Origin: Bremia lactucae
Taxonomy: Eukaryota; Oomycota; Peronosporomycetes; Peronosporales; Peronosporaceae
DNA: 26,697 bases
Direction of reading: 5' to 3'
NCBI RefSeq assembly: GCF_004359215.1
Contig: NC_090620.1
Coordinates: forward strand, 120,836 to 147,532
The notes below the pieces were generated by a model. The model had not been told where the DNA came from and ran no database searches. It saw only the letters and a program-made list of their open reading frames with translations. Positions within the stretch are counted from its first letter, which is position 1. Each line of letters starts with the position of its first letter. Of this stretch, positions 9,343 to 17,791 are shown one piece after another. A program made the translations under genes and the position numbers.

Positions 9343-10017
9343 TAGGCAAGTGACAAATCATTTGTCACTTTTAATTTCAAGGTGGTGAGGGATACCTCAT
9401 CGCCAGGTGCAGAGACACATAATGTTTGTGTGTCTGGAGCAACTTTAGTCAAGAGATTTGCAAATTTTCTTGAGGTTGCTGGATCAGTAGGGCGTTGCGC
9501 CCCTTCTGACCCCGACCGTTTTTTGGCGGTCCGCTTCGCTGTTGCGATTTCGCAACAATGTCGGATCCGCGACCGTTGCCCTGGTCCCCAGTTACGTTCA
9601 GTACTTTTCGGTACTGGGCGTGGGGCACTACACTCATGAGCGTAGTGTCTTAATTTTTGGCAGCGATGGCATTTCTGCGATCGCTTATTGTTCGAAAAGC
9701 GAGGTTTCTCGCTTTCGACGTAGGAAAGGTCGATGGGTTCTGGACCTCCTAATTCGTGTCGTCTTGGTGGACGATATGATGACGAACTTGCTTGAGCCTG
9801 TCTCAAGCTAAAGTCCTCCTGTTCCACAACGGATATTGCTTCTTCAACCGTATCCAGTTCCAAGCGGAACAGGTGGTCCTTACGGGACCATCTTTAAGAC
9901 CTTGCATGAACACCGTAATCAACGTGTGTTCATGAACTGGGTTATTTGTTATACAACTCGCTAAGAGTCGTATGTGCTGGGCATATGCGTGAACATCACG
10001 CTTGCCTTGCTTAAGTT
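9342..10017 (-). pseudogene. gag of E1, C-terminal part, truncated by the gap
   Basis: Minus strand from the gap edge: LKQGKRDVHAYAQHIRLLAS and VHEHTLITVFMQGLKDGP, the capsid C-terminal conserved block. After a frameshift near 9885 a 173-aa frame follows (9863-9342) with EEAISVVEQEDFSLRQAQ. It carries one CCHC zinc knuckle, CHRCQKLRHYAHEC (C-2-C-4-H-4-C), that binds RNA for packaging. A basic RTAKKRSG stretch follows the knuckle. The capsid N-terminus is lost at the N run. Confidence 0.85.
9348..9370. other. 23-base palindrome at the gag-protease junction of E1
   Basis: Arms AAGTGACAAAT (9348-9358) and ATTTGTCACTT (9360-9370) pair perfectly around one base, just inside the end of gag. It could fold in RNA next to the gag stop. 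No slippery heptamer is visible upstream of it, so I do not call a frameshift site. Confidence 0.5.
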
Positions 10018-10117
10018 NNNNNNNNNNNNNNNNNNNNNNNNNNNNNNNNNNNNNNNNNNNNNNNNNNNNNNNNNNNNNNNNNNNNNNNNNNNNNNNNNNN
10101 NNNNNNNNNNNNNNNNN
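10018..10117. other. 100-N scaffold gap
   Basis: Exactly 100 N, the conventional size for a gap of unknown length. The gypsy remnant changes strand across it. Confidence 0.99.
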
Positions 10118-10860
10118 ACATCTATATAGATGGGTGGCCAACTATATTCGCTCTTGCGAACAGTGTCAGCACATTAAGCCTGCACCGTCCAGCAGTGCGC
10201 CACTGAAGCCGATACCGATTCCAACCAACTGTTGGAAGTCACTTCATGTTTGGCATGTCGCCCGATCATAAGGGTCGGACAGGGTTTGTCGTCTTTGTAG
10301 ACAGACTGAGCAAGATGGTGCATTATGCACCATGTAAGACATCGAACACAAGCAAGGAGACAGCTCTCTTGTTCCTGGATCATGTTTACCGACTACACGG
10401 GATGCCCGAGTCCATAGTATCGGACTGGGATCCACGTTTCACGTCTGGTTTTTGGCGACATGTGTTCGAGCTGCTTGGTAGCAAGCTCCACATGTTGACC
10501 GCAGATCATCCCCAGACCGTCATGGCCAAACAGAACGTGCCAATCGTGTCGTAGCGGATGTCTTACGCACTATAAGCAACTCCCAAAGAGTGGAGCAAGC
10601 AATTGCGCTTTGTGGAGTTCGCTATAAATAAAATTGTCCACGCCAGCACGGGTGAGACACCGTTTTATATTAACGGACTGCGCCATCCTCGGACGCCAGT
10701 CTCGTTTGTGCGCAGCCCGAGTCTTAGTGGGGGACCTCATTATGCTCGGTGCAAAAGAGGGGCACAGTTTCGTTAATCTGACGATGACCCACGAGGGTAT
10801 CGTCTCAACGACTCAAACTTGCCCTATTAACCCTGCCAGTTTAGCAGTGGTCAATAAAAC
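10118..10860 (+). pseudogene. Integrase remnant of element E2 (plus strand)
   Basis: The second half of the zinc module shows as YIRSCEQCQHIKPAPSSS (10142-10195). After a frameshift the core reads VVFVDRLSKMVHYAP with its Asp, IVSDWDPRFTSGFW with the second Asp (10246-10450), then in another frame GQTERANRVVADVLRT with the Glu (about 10524-10570). STGETPFYINGLRHPRTP follows at 10650. All DDE residues survive but in different frames. Sequence family differs clearly from E1 (for example SDWDPRF). Confidence 0.82.
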
Positions 10861-11400
10861 TGCGCCTTATATCTGACCGACCTCTCGGCGGTGCCACAGG
10901 CGAGTTTGATGCTAAAAGCGTCGTTCGGGTGAGGGGGACGGTGAAGGCGAAAAGCTATCGCACCGATTTCTCCCTCCACGAACAGGACTTGGAGAGCGAG
11001 CGATATCACGCGAGTAACGTGGATCCCTCAGCATTATCCGTTCAAAAAGGTGCAAGCGAGTCTTCAGGCGTTCATAACCCTGACGAGCCTTCGCTCGGAC
11101 ATCAACGAGATCCGAGGTCAGTCGCGAGACTTGACCCTCGAGATCCGCAATACGTCGTTCAGCAGCGCTCAACGCCTGTGACTAAACAGACGAAGGTAAG
11201 GCAGCCGCGAGTAGGTGGGCGAGATCGACACTCCTATCGGGCGCCGCCTGCACTGATGGATGCGGGTGGGAATCAACGCTTTCTTGCTGAAAGGTTGCTT
11301 GCCCACCGCTCCGAGAGGCAAAGGTATCAGATCCTCGTCCAATGGAAAGGTTAGCCGAAGCGTTTTGACTCTTGAGAACCGATCGATATCACTAGCAAGC
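10861..11400 (+). pseudogene. Pol linker and chromodomain of E2
   Basis: Plus-strand frame ending with APPALMDAGGNQRFLAERLL and YQILVQWKG at 11328-11353. The reading continues past a TAG as P-K-R-F-D-S, then a TGA, then E-P: these are the Tyr of W-x-G-Y-P and the Trp of D-S-W-E-P mutated to stops. It is therefore a dead chromodomain with two diagnostic nonsense changes. The linker before it is Pro/Ser-rich and its opposite strand carries the coiled-coil frame 10912-11181. Confidence 0.75.
10912..11181 (-). CDS. Antisense coiled-coil frame over the E2 linker
   Basis: Open minus-strand frame, about 89 codons without an ATG, starting just after a TAG at 11184-11182. It reads SAAERRIADLEGQVSRLTSD and later YERLKTRLHLFER, with heptad-like Leu/Ile spacing of a coiled coil. 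It then passes into an Arg/Ser/Pro-rich tail (SPSPSPSPERR). Not recognised as a known protein. Its position, antisense to the spacer before the chromodomain, equals that of the coiled coils in E1 (5133-5618) and E5 (20492-20896). It could be a chance consequence of linker composition. Confidence 0.4.
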   Translation of the reverse strand, partial: SQALSAAERRIADLEGQVSRLTSDLVDVRAKARQGYERLKTRLHLFERIMLRDPRYSRDIARSPSPVRGGRNRCDSFSPSPSPSPERRF

Positions 11401-11465
11401 TTTTCAACGCGCAGAGGTATTGAGAGAATAGGGTGCAACTGTTATAACTGTTGAGACTGCAGTAT

Positions 11466-12330
11466 TTACATGCAACTAGCGAGCCGACGCTTCCGCGTCG
11501 ACTCGAAAGCACAAAGACAAAAATCTTTAAATGTTGCGACGAGAGTGAAATTTGGCATATCTAACTTAGCCGGATGTGCCAAATCTTGGGCTTTGGGGCT
11601 TAACTGTCGGTCGTTGGGTCGTATGAGGTCTTTAAAATCCTGCTTATGCAAACACTTTAGCCGCCACGTGCCGAATTCAGGGCTGTAGCCGAGCTTCTCG
11701 AATTGAAGCAGGACAAGCGTGACCTTCACGCTTATGCCCAATATACACGGTACCGGGTAAGTTGTGTTGTGAATCATTCAATTCATGAGTAACTGTATTT
11801 TTAAAGGTCTTGCAAAAGGTTCTGTTAAGACTCACCTGTTCCGGCTTGAACTAGAGTCGCTAGATCAATCGATCTCATTAGCGGGGAACAGCAGGACTTC
11901 AGCCTGAAACATGCTTTCGTCCACTTTGAAGCATATCGTCCTCCGAAAAGACAAGAAACGGAGGCCAAGAACCTTTCAACATCTCGTATGTAGAAAGAGG
12001 GAAACTTCGCTCTTCAATTCACAAACGATTCCAAAATTGAATTCGTTGTCAAAAGACAAACCACTACGCCTATGAGTGTAGTGCTTCACGACCAGTGCCT
12101 AGAAGCACTGAACGAAACAATCGACCTCACGTTAGCAACAGTGGAGGACGCACATCCGACGCTGTTGCAAAATCGCAACGGCGAGGTGGATCGTAAAAAA
12201 ACAAGCGGTTGGGATCAGAAGGTGCGAGCGCCCTACTGATCCAGCAACGTCAAAAGAATTTGCAGGCCTTTTTGACGAAAGTTGCTCCCCACACACAAAC
12301 TTGTGTGTAACTTACCCAGGTGACGAGGTG
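11466..12330 (+). pseudogene. gag remnant, plus strand
   Basis: Capsid pieces FGISNLAGCAKSWALGL (11550-11605), AEFRAVAELLELKQDKRDLH and AYAQYTRY (about 11670-11755) match E1 gag. The knuckle region is at about 12030-12090: CQKTNHYAYEC is intact but the first Cys of the CCHC is replaced by TGA. Later ETIDLTLATVEDAHPTL and a basic stretch precede the protease. There are many stops. It begins abruptly after the E2 chromodomain, so the join at about 11400-11466 is a truncation point. Confidence 0.75.
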
Positions 12331-12660
12331 AACCTCGTCACCTTGAAAATTAGTGCCAAATAAATTGCCACGAAAGTCTTTAGTCGATTGTGGGGTGCCG
12401 AAAAATATCATTCGACCCAATCGCTAGAAAAATGCAGCCTCAAATTTATCAAACGCGATATCCCTCTAACGAGGATGACAGTGCGCCTAGCAACAGGCGC
12501 ATCTACAACAGTAAGGAATCGTGTAGTTGATGTCCAATAAACGTTAAAGGGTAAACAGTACGACGATGATTTTATCGTACTAGATTTGGATGACAATTTG
12601 ATGTCATCCTTGGATTACCATGGCTCAGAAAGTACGAGCCATGTATAAATTGGCAGCATC
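12331..12660 (+). pseudogene. Aspartic protease remnant, plus strand
   Basis: Reads SLVDCGVPKNIIRP at about 12378-12420 (active-site Asp with Cys in place of Ser/Thr and Val for Ala), then KCSLKFIKRDIPLTRMTVRL and ATGASTTVRNRVVDV (12430-12530). DDDFIVLDLDDNLMSSL follows at 12560-12610. It is homologous to E1 9342-9100. The flap and C-terminal ILG block are degraded. Confidence 0.7.
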
Positions 12661-13375
12661 AAGCCGTGACGATGCCTGTCTCTTGTTTATCAGATGTCTT
12701 GGATCGTCCACAAGCGTATAGGTTTCCTGCGAGTGAGTGCGATGGCCTAACTTGTGGGTAGGTCGTTTGCTGACTGCACAAGACCTCAGCGTGAATACCC
12801 AACACACGGTGGAGTTGGACCCCGACGGCTGTGCACAAGTACATGAAGCGTCGAATGTCCACCGTTGATTCGTGGAGATAGCATCGATGGCTATGCATAA
12901 CCACAGGCAGAGCCGAAGCCCGATCACATATATAAGTCGAGTGGCTCGAAACAAGGATGCTTGCTTCGTAAGCCACATCCCAAAAAATTACAACGTCTAT
13001 CTGTAAAAGACAGTGTAAAAGTCCAAGATCGACTGGAGAGTCAATCATAGAGAATGTCGCTGTGGTTGCGTGACCACAGCCAGAGGCAGTTGGGGGAAAC
13101 TACCTAAAAAAACTTGAGGGAATAAGTCCCCAGGATTCTGCGGGTATAAACCCCTGAAAACCTGTGGTCAAAGGTTGCCAGGTACCTTTGATAATACGTT
13201 TTATAAAAAGAATCTGGGAGAAATGAATGTCTTAGTAAATAACGAATCAAGTGAAGACTTGATTTGATAGTGCCTCCGAATTTAACTTCGGAGATAACTC
13301 AATTGCCAACGCTTGAACCGAAACGGTATTTACGTGATCTGCGTAGTGGCAATCTGCGTACTTGTCACAGATGTA
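12661..13375 (+). pseudogene. PR-RT linker remnant, plus strand
   Basis: Corresponds to E1 9070-8380 on the other strand: CLSDVLDRPQAYRFPASECD near 12680-12740, NLREISPQDSAG near 13110, and LPTLEPKRYLRDL at 13305-13345. The Gly/Asn spacer is stop-rich. It is followed, without RT, by a different element fragment, with the join between 13375 and 13430. Confidence 0.6.
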
Positions 13376-13429
13376 ACAGGGCATCGTGAAACGGAGCACC
13401 TTTTGCTTGCCCATTTGGTGCGGAGTCCT

Positions 13430-14012
13430 CTTGGGACGACTCCGTCGGCTATGATATCTCTGGTAACGTCCGAATTTATCACCAGGAACGAAGTGATCGC
13501 CACAGTCACTTCGATCAGCATACTATTGGTGGTGCTTGTTTAACGTTAACATTAATCAACGGAAGAGGGAACGCAATGCTTTGCGATTTGCTCCCGAAAA
13601 AAATCTTGGTTGCCCTCTAAGGGCAACTTAACTCGTTGGTCTGGTATATCCAGCACTCGCCACGAAATCCCGTTATTCGACTAATGCAGGCTTCAAATCT
13701 AGTGAGGACGAACGAAATTCTTCATTGATGCCTTTTTTTCGGCATCGATGGTACACATGTAAGCGGGCAGAGGATGTCACTCCTTTGTTCCAAGCTTGGG
13801 AAGCATTTATCCAGAATGTGCAAAGCGAAGGACGCGAGGCCTAGCTTGACAACTGGATGTTTTCTGTTACCGGTTCAAAAAACGGGTCGTAGTCGGTGAA
13901 ACACTGGAAGACGCACCTTTTGTCTAGAGAGGCAGGTTTACCTAGCCTCTCGTGGAGGGACTCATGTCCATGCCGTTTTAAGGGTGTTGGTCATGCCCAT
14001 AAGGAAGCATAC
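13430..14012 (+). pseudogene. Fragment of the antisense accessory gene (aORF-2)
   Basis: Homologous at DNA and protein level to 18150-18800. Motifs: an Asp/His-rich segment with YHQERSD (13478-13500); FIDAF with an extra T in the following T-run, then RHRWYTCKRAEDV (about 13720-13770); FQAWEAFIQNVQSEGREA followed by TAG where the E1 and E3 copies have Trp (13790-13845); and AGLPSLSWRDSCPC (about 13930-13975). In that last motif the Trp is intact, whereas the E3 copy has TGA. It has been cut out of its element: a plus-strand gag-PR-linker lies upstream and a minus-strand gag downstream. Confidence 0.6.
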
Positions 14013-14800
14013 TCCGAGCCCGAGCAGGTGACCTGTCATAGCAGCGTGTTGTTAGATGGCTGCGCTTGCCGCATTTATAACAGACCACGTCTGCATTGCC
14101 CAACTCCATAGGAGTGGCATCTGTCCTTTCGGCCGGCGGCTGTTGTAAAATTGCTCCTCAACCAAGGAAATTTGGATTGCCTCTTCCATCGTCGACGCCA
14201 ACTTTCTGAAAAGGGCCTGTCGCGATTGGCCATGCAGTAGTCCGTTTATAAACATGGGTACCTTAATGTGCTCCGGAATCGGACCTATGGTAATGGACGC
14301 CGACAGCGAGGGCATCTCTTGCACATACTCTTGCAGAGACGCTTCGCCTGTCGCGCTCCAAAGAAGCGCGCCTCGTCGTTTGGCGGCTGTACATGGCGCG
14401 AAACTTTGTCTTAAAGATTGCTCATGAAGGGGAGGCCTTAACGTTCGCCAACAGCGCCGAGTAATCTCACTCTGAAGCCTTACCGCGCTGGTGCGACATG
14501 GCGTACGAAACCATCCGGCTAGAGCATATATTAGCAGATGGTTGAGAGCCTCGCCCGAGCCTGCTCGCGATTGAGCTCGTCTTGTGTCTGAATGACGGAC
14601 TCCGTCGCAGCATGACTGTGTGTCTCGGACGCGACCCTTCGCTGTCCGAGCACGAACACCTCAAACTGCTCCAACTGAGCAACATGTTGTTTAGGAGGGC
14701 TACTCAAGAGCCTGGCCAGGGCTTGCACACAAAGTCCCTGCGTCATGTGCTCAGACAACTCCAGATAATTACCGGAGAGATGGAAGAAATGAGATCATAG
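14013..14800 (-). pseudogene. gag remnant (copy A), minus strand
   Basis: Minus strand: KQHVAQLEQFEVFVLGQRRV (about 14700-14640), VSYAMSHQRGKASE (14510-14467), then EMPSLSASITIGPIPEH and FINGLLHGQSRQALFRKLAS (14320-14190), and a knuckle start CYKCGKRSH near 14080. It is nearly identical to 25168-25740 (same stop in place of a Trp, same frameshift), so both descend from one already-broken copy. Relative to 25680 it lacks 25 bases. It also lacks the roughly 200-bp segment that E0 has at 871-1068. The sequence after the knuckle is much more diverged from copy B than the rest. Confidence 0.8.
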
Positions 14801-14804
14801 GAAG

Positions 14805-15340
14805 TCAAGCCTTGCATGAACCGACACAGAGCCTACATCCTGGCGCGATTGGTGCGTTGGCGAGAAGAGCAACGGCAGCCGCTTCCAAGCCAAAGATCGT
14901 AGTGACTCGAAGATCGAGTACCTGACAGATTAGGACGATCAAAGGCGCGTTCAAAAATGAGTGACCTTTGGATCAGTCCCTAATAAAGAGGACGGGCCTT
15001 CGGACGAGGTGTTCGAGGCTGTCAAAGACGAAATTGCGGAGGCAATCTCAGTTAAGGTGCTCCGGCAAGTCTTTAAATCTGCCGAGGAGATAGTAAATCT
15101 CCCGGAGATGTGTTGGGATCTGCTCCTAGCCGAATTAAAGGAAAATATCCACGAAATAGTCACACTAGTTCCAGAAGATGTTTTGGTGGACTGTTGCTCG
15201 TCGTCCACAATGGACGAGAGCGTCCTATGAACGAACAAAAAGAAAAGGTTCGCTGCTCAAGGCTGAGATGCCTTGAGAGACAGTCCGTTTTTTGAAGTTC
15301 AGTTGAAACATCGCGAATTGATTTCAGAAGAAAACGACCT
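14805..15340 (+). pseudogene. PR-RT linker and pre-RT region, plus strand
   Basis: Clean 89-aa frame 14961-15230 containing VTFGSVPNKEDGPSDEVFEA, KSAEEIVNLPEMCWDLLLAE and CCSSSTMDESVL. It then reads, in another frame, RFAAQG-DALRDSPFFEV (about 15250-15300), the stretch that precedes RT in oomycete gypsy pol. It is the reverse complement homologue of 1-440. Its orientation is opposite to the gag beside it (14013-14800), so gag or linker has been inverted. No RT follows. Confidence 0.7.
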
Positions 15341-15876
15341 GCAGAGGAAGACTTTTTTAAGTTGGTAAGCGTGGCTTTAGATAGTCTTAGTATTTAGAAA
15401 AAAGAATAATATATTCAATATTTTTAAGTTCTACGCGGTAAAGCATTGTTATTTTGATTTTATTATATTTATTTACAAATATGCAATAGTGAATCGCGCG
15501 TCTAGCAGCGATTGGTCGTTTAAATTGTGGCGTATATAACAATTGATTAGCAGACCCGTCATGTTACTGCTACGATATTATCTTTAAATATAATCTTCGT
15601 TGTTATTTTTTTTTGTTCATTTGTTAAATAATTTGATTAATTAAAGGGCTACCCCATGACAAAGCGAGTCGTAATCGGCGAACGATATGCTGCAATTATC
15701 TTTCAATTTTGATTTCTCAGTGACTTGCTTACAGGCATAAAGCTATAGCAGCCAACTTAAACGTGCGCAAAGTGAACAAAGCTAAAATTGGTATTTTAGT
15801 CTAAGACAATAGCACGAATATGAAAATGTTTAAAACCCATGTGATTTTAATCTAGTATCAATGATCAGAATTAAAC
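15341..15876. other. AT-rich spacer without recognisable gene
   Basis: I see no coding frame, repeat pair or element end here; only A/T homopolymers. Confidence 0.6.
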
Positions 15877-16383
15877 TGTAACGGGGTGTCCCACTACATT
15901 AATATTTTTACCTACAAAAGGAATAAAAGATAATTTTCAATGAGAGGAAAAAGGTTAATATGTACAAAGTTATTATCTTTATTAATTTTAACTTAATAGT
16001 TCCAGCGTACCAAATTTGGTGATATTGATGCAATAAGACATCACTTCTATTGATCGGTTGATTTAAGTTTGAAACAATCCCCAATCTACACAAGACACGA
16101 TTGTGCGGTGAGCAAGTAGGCGAGATACATAGTTAGTTATTTATGTAATAAAGTCATTAGTAGATAGAAGATCGCTACGTAGGAGCTTAATATATTAATA
16201 ACTATTACTATTTTTCTATTCCAAAGCCTTAGAATTGACCTTTAGTAGCTAACACTTCTTAGCTATTCAGATCATTCCTCTCCACGTCGTGTACGTGAAG
16301 TAGTCGAGGCTCCCCACCTTTGCTGTACTTAGTGTAGGTTGACTAGTACTGTTATCAGTACTAGCAAAGGATGCTTCGTTACA
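15877..16383 (+). repeat. LTR, plus orientation, 507 bp
   Basis: Begins TGTAACGGGGTGTCCC and ends GCTTCGTTACA. Its first 22 bases form the same imperfect palindrome as other LTR ends here. It is homologous over its length to the reverse complement of 17125-17639 (for example shared ATTATCTTT, ACTTAATAGTTCCA and ATTGATGCA blocks, and the inverted CTTCACGTACAC block). No polypurine tract precedes it and no primer binding site follows, so it is probably a solo or orphan LTR. Confidence 0.7.
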
Positions 16384-17124
16384 ACAGACCTCAACACGTT
16401 CAAGTGTACTTTGTATATGTCCTTACTAAATAGACTAGCGAGCAAAGTCACACGTGCATACTTAAGATATTTAATACAAGTTTATTATCATTAATGCATC
16501 GCTGGTATTCAGAGCAGACGAAATTTATATAAATCGAGAAAAAAATGCTTGCTTAGTGTATCGCAAACGCATACACGGCCTTATATAGCCATATTTCTTG
16601 CAAAGCAATTTACTTGTGAAGTTAAAGCGCGACCTCATTTGCATCGACATAAACGCCTCAATATGGAATGCGCTGCTGAAGCGCGTAAACTGACTTGCTT
16701 TGATTCCAAAGCTGTCGGGCATGTATCGTGCTGCATCACGTTAAAGCTACAGTTAGGCGGGTCAGCGAGTAAATGTCCATGCTGGCCTTTCGCAATGATA
16801 GATTCGTGGAGCGAAGCAGTCTCGAACCCACCTGATGCATGATATAATCACACGTGAAGCCTTGTTTTCGTCGTCGAAGGCGGCAATCACTGTCGTTCCC
16901 TTCCAATTCCGATGGCGCCAGGTGCCCAGTGCGTAAATCCAATGGCTCTGTGTCTCAGGTGTGGTTACACTCACCATGGTGCGTATGTGTGGAAGGTGCT
17001 TAATTTAGCGCTCCGTGTCGTAAACTGAGCAGTTGGGGCACAGCTCGGCGCTTTGGCGGTTCGGCGTCAAGCCGCTATTAGTTGACATCACAAGTACGCA
17101 GTAGCGGGTGAGCAAAAAAAATTG
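16384..17124. other. 741-bp segment between two inverted LTRs
   Basis: Not recognised as retroelement sequence. It contains one minus-strand frame with a good start context (16762-16977) and is GC-richer than the LTRs on either side. It could be host DNA caught between two insertions. Confidence 0.5.
16762..16977 (-). CDS. Hypothetical 71-aa frame
   Basis: Not recognised. The ATG at 16977 has a favourable context (cgcaccATGG). It encodes a Trp-rich, mixed-charge protein with HWIYALGTWRHRNWKG, TTVIAAFDDENKASRV and RWVRDCFAPRIYHC. The composition looks protein-like and not like translated repeat. There is no signal peptide or membrane segment. It lies alone between two inverted LTRs, so it could be a host exon fragment or chance. 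Confidence 0.3.
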   Translation of the reverse strand: MVSVTTPETQSHWIYALGTWRHRNWKGTTVIAAFDDENKASRVIISCIRWVRDCFAPRIYHCERPAWTFTR

Positions 17125-17639
17125 ACCCATGAAGCGTCCGTCTCATCGGCACCACTTACTTGTACTAGTGACCTAACACTGATTACAGTGTAGGTGAGGT
17201 GCCTCGAAACTTCACGTACACAAGAGCACAGAGGAAGGTTTCTATGAAGCTAAAGGGACTTAGCTTTAAGGGTCTGGACGAAGGCTTTAGAAAAAAGAAA
17301 AGTAAAACTGTATTAATATATTTAGTCTCTACGTAACAATCTTCTATCTACCACTGAACTCATTATATTAATAACAAACTATGTTTGGCGCCTTCATGCG
17401 CACAGCGCAATCGTATCTTATAACAATTGGCGGGATCGATTCAACTTTAATCTAACAATCAATAGAACTATTGGTTTAGTGCATCAATGTTGCCAGATTT
17501 TGTAAAATTGGAACTATTAAGTCAAAAAAATAACAAAGATAATTATTTGTACTTCTTTGCTTCTTTCCTTTCATAGAACATAATATTAATTATTTCATTT
17601 TTTAGAAATAACACTTATGTAACGGGACACCCCGTTACA
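17125..17639 (-). repeat. 3' LTR of E3, 515 bp
   Basis: On the minus strand it starts TGTAACGGGGTGTCCCGTTA (17639) and matches the inverted LTR at 15877-16383 throughout. The left boundary (TG at 17125) is set by alignment to the other copy's end and is eroded. It is followed to the right by a purine tract on the minus strand and the E3 internal region, so it is a 3' LTR. Confidence 0.7.
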
Positions 17640-17653
17640 TCACCTCCTTAACC
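17640..17653 (-). promoter_or_regulatory. Polypurine tract of E3
   Basis: On the minus strand GGTTAAGGAGGTGA touches the LTR start TGTAACGGGG. It is weaker than the E1 tract but in the same position. Confidence 0.55.
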
Positions 17654-17791
17654 AACAGTCACTATAGCGACTGATTTGGGGTGACAGGAAATTCTGTTAT
17701 GTCGTTTCCTGTAAGTTTACATTGTTGGTTTTTAATTAAAATTCCAATTTGTCGCATTATTGATCTTGTTCAGAAATAGATTCGTTTGCGC

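Larger units (their letters stand above)
2411..10017 (-). mobile_element. Element E1: Ty3/gypsy chromovirus, minus strand, 5' end lost in the gap
   Basis: In minus-strand order: gag (10017-9342), protease (9342-8950), linker, RT (about 8250-7600), RNase H (7260-7050), integrase (6900-5740), linker and chromodomain (5745-5005), 3' region, polypurine tract (3890-3877) and 3' LTR (3876-2411). Integrase after RT defines Ty3/gypsy, and the C-terminal chromodomain places it with the chromoviruses. It is about 6.6 kb without the nested insertion at 2803-3820. Every domain except the integrase core is interrupted by frameshifts or stops, so it is not autonomous. The 5' LTR and Gag N-terminus should lie in or beyond the 100-N gap, but sequence past the gap is a different element on the other strand. 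An extra plus-strand reading frame occupies its 3' region (3959-5618). Confidence 0.9.

Noticed and set aside
9348..9370. Possible frameshift-stimulating structure at the E1 gag-protease junction
   Set aside because: The palindrome is real, but no X XXY YYZ heptamer precedes it and the -1 frame has a TGA inside it, so the shift point would have to lie within about 12 bases; decay may have altered it.
12625..13048. Two long minus-strand frames (117 and 129 aa) over the plus-strand PR-RT linker
   Set aside because: They mirror the homologous linker on the opposite strand and have no counterpart in E1.
15341..15876. Possible promoter or replication origin in the AT-rich spacer
   Set aside because: Only homopolymer richness; no repeat array or defined motif.
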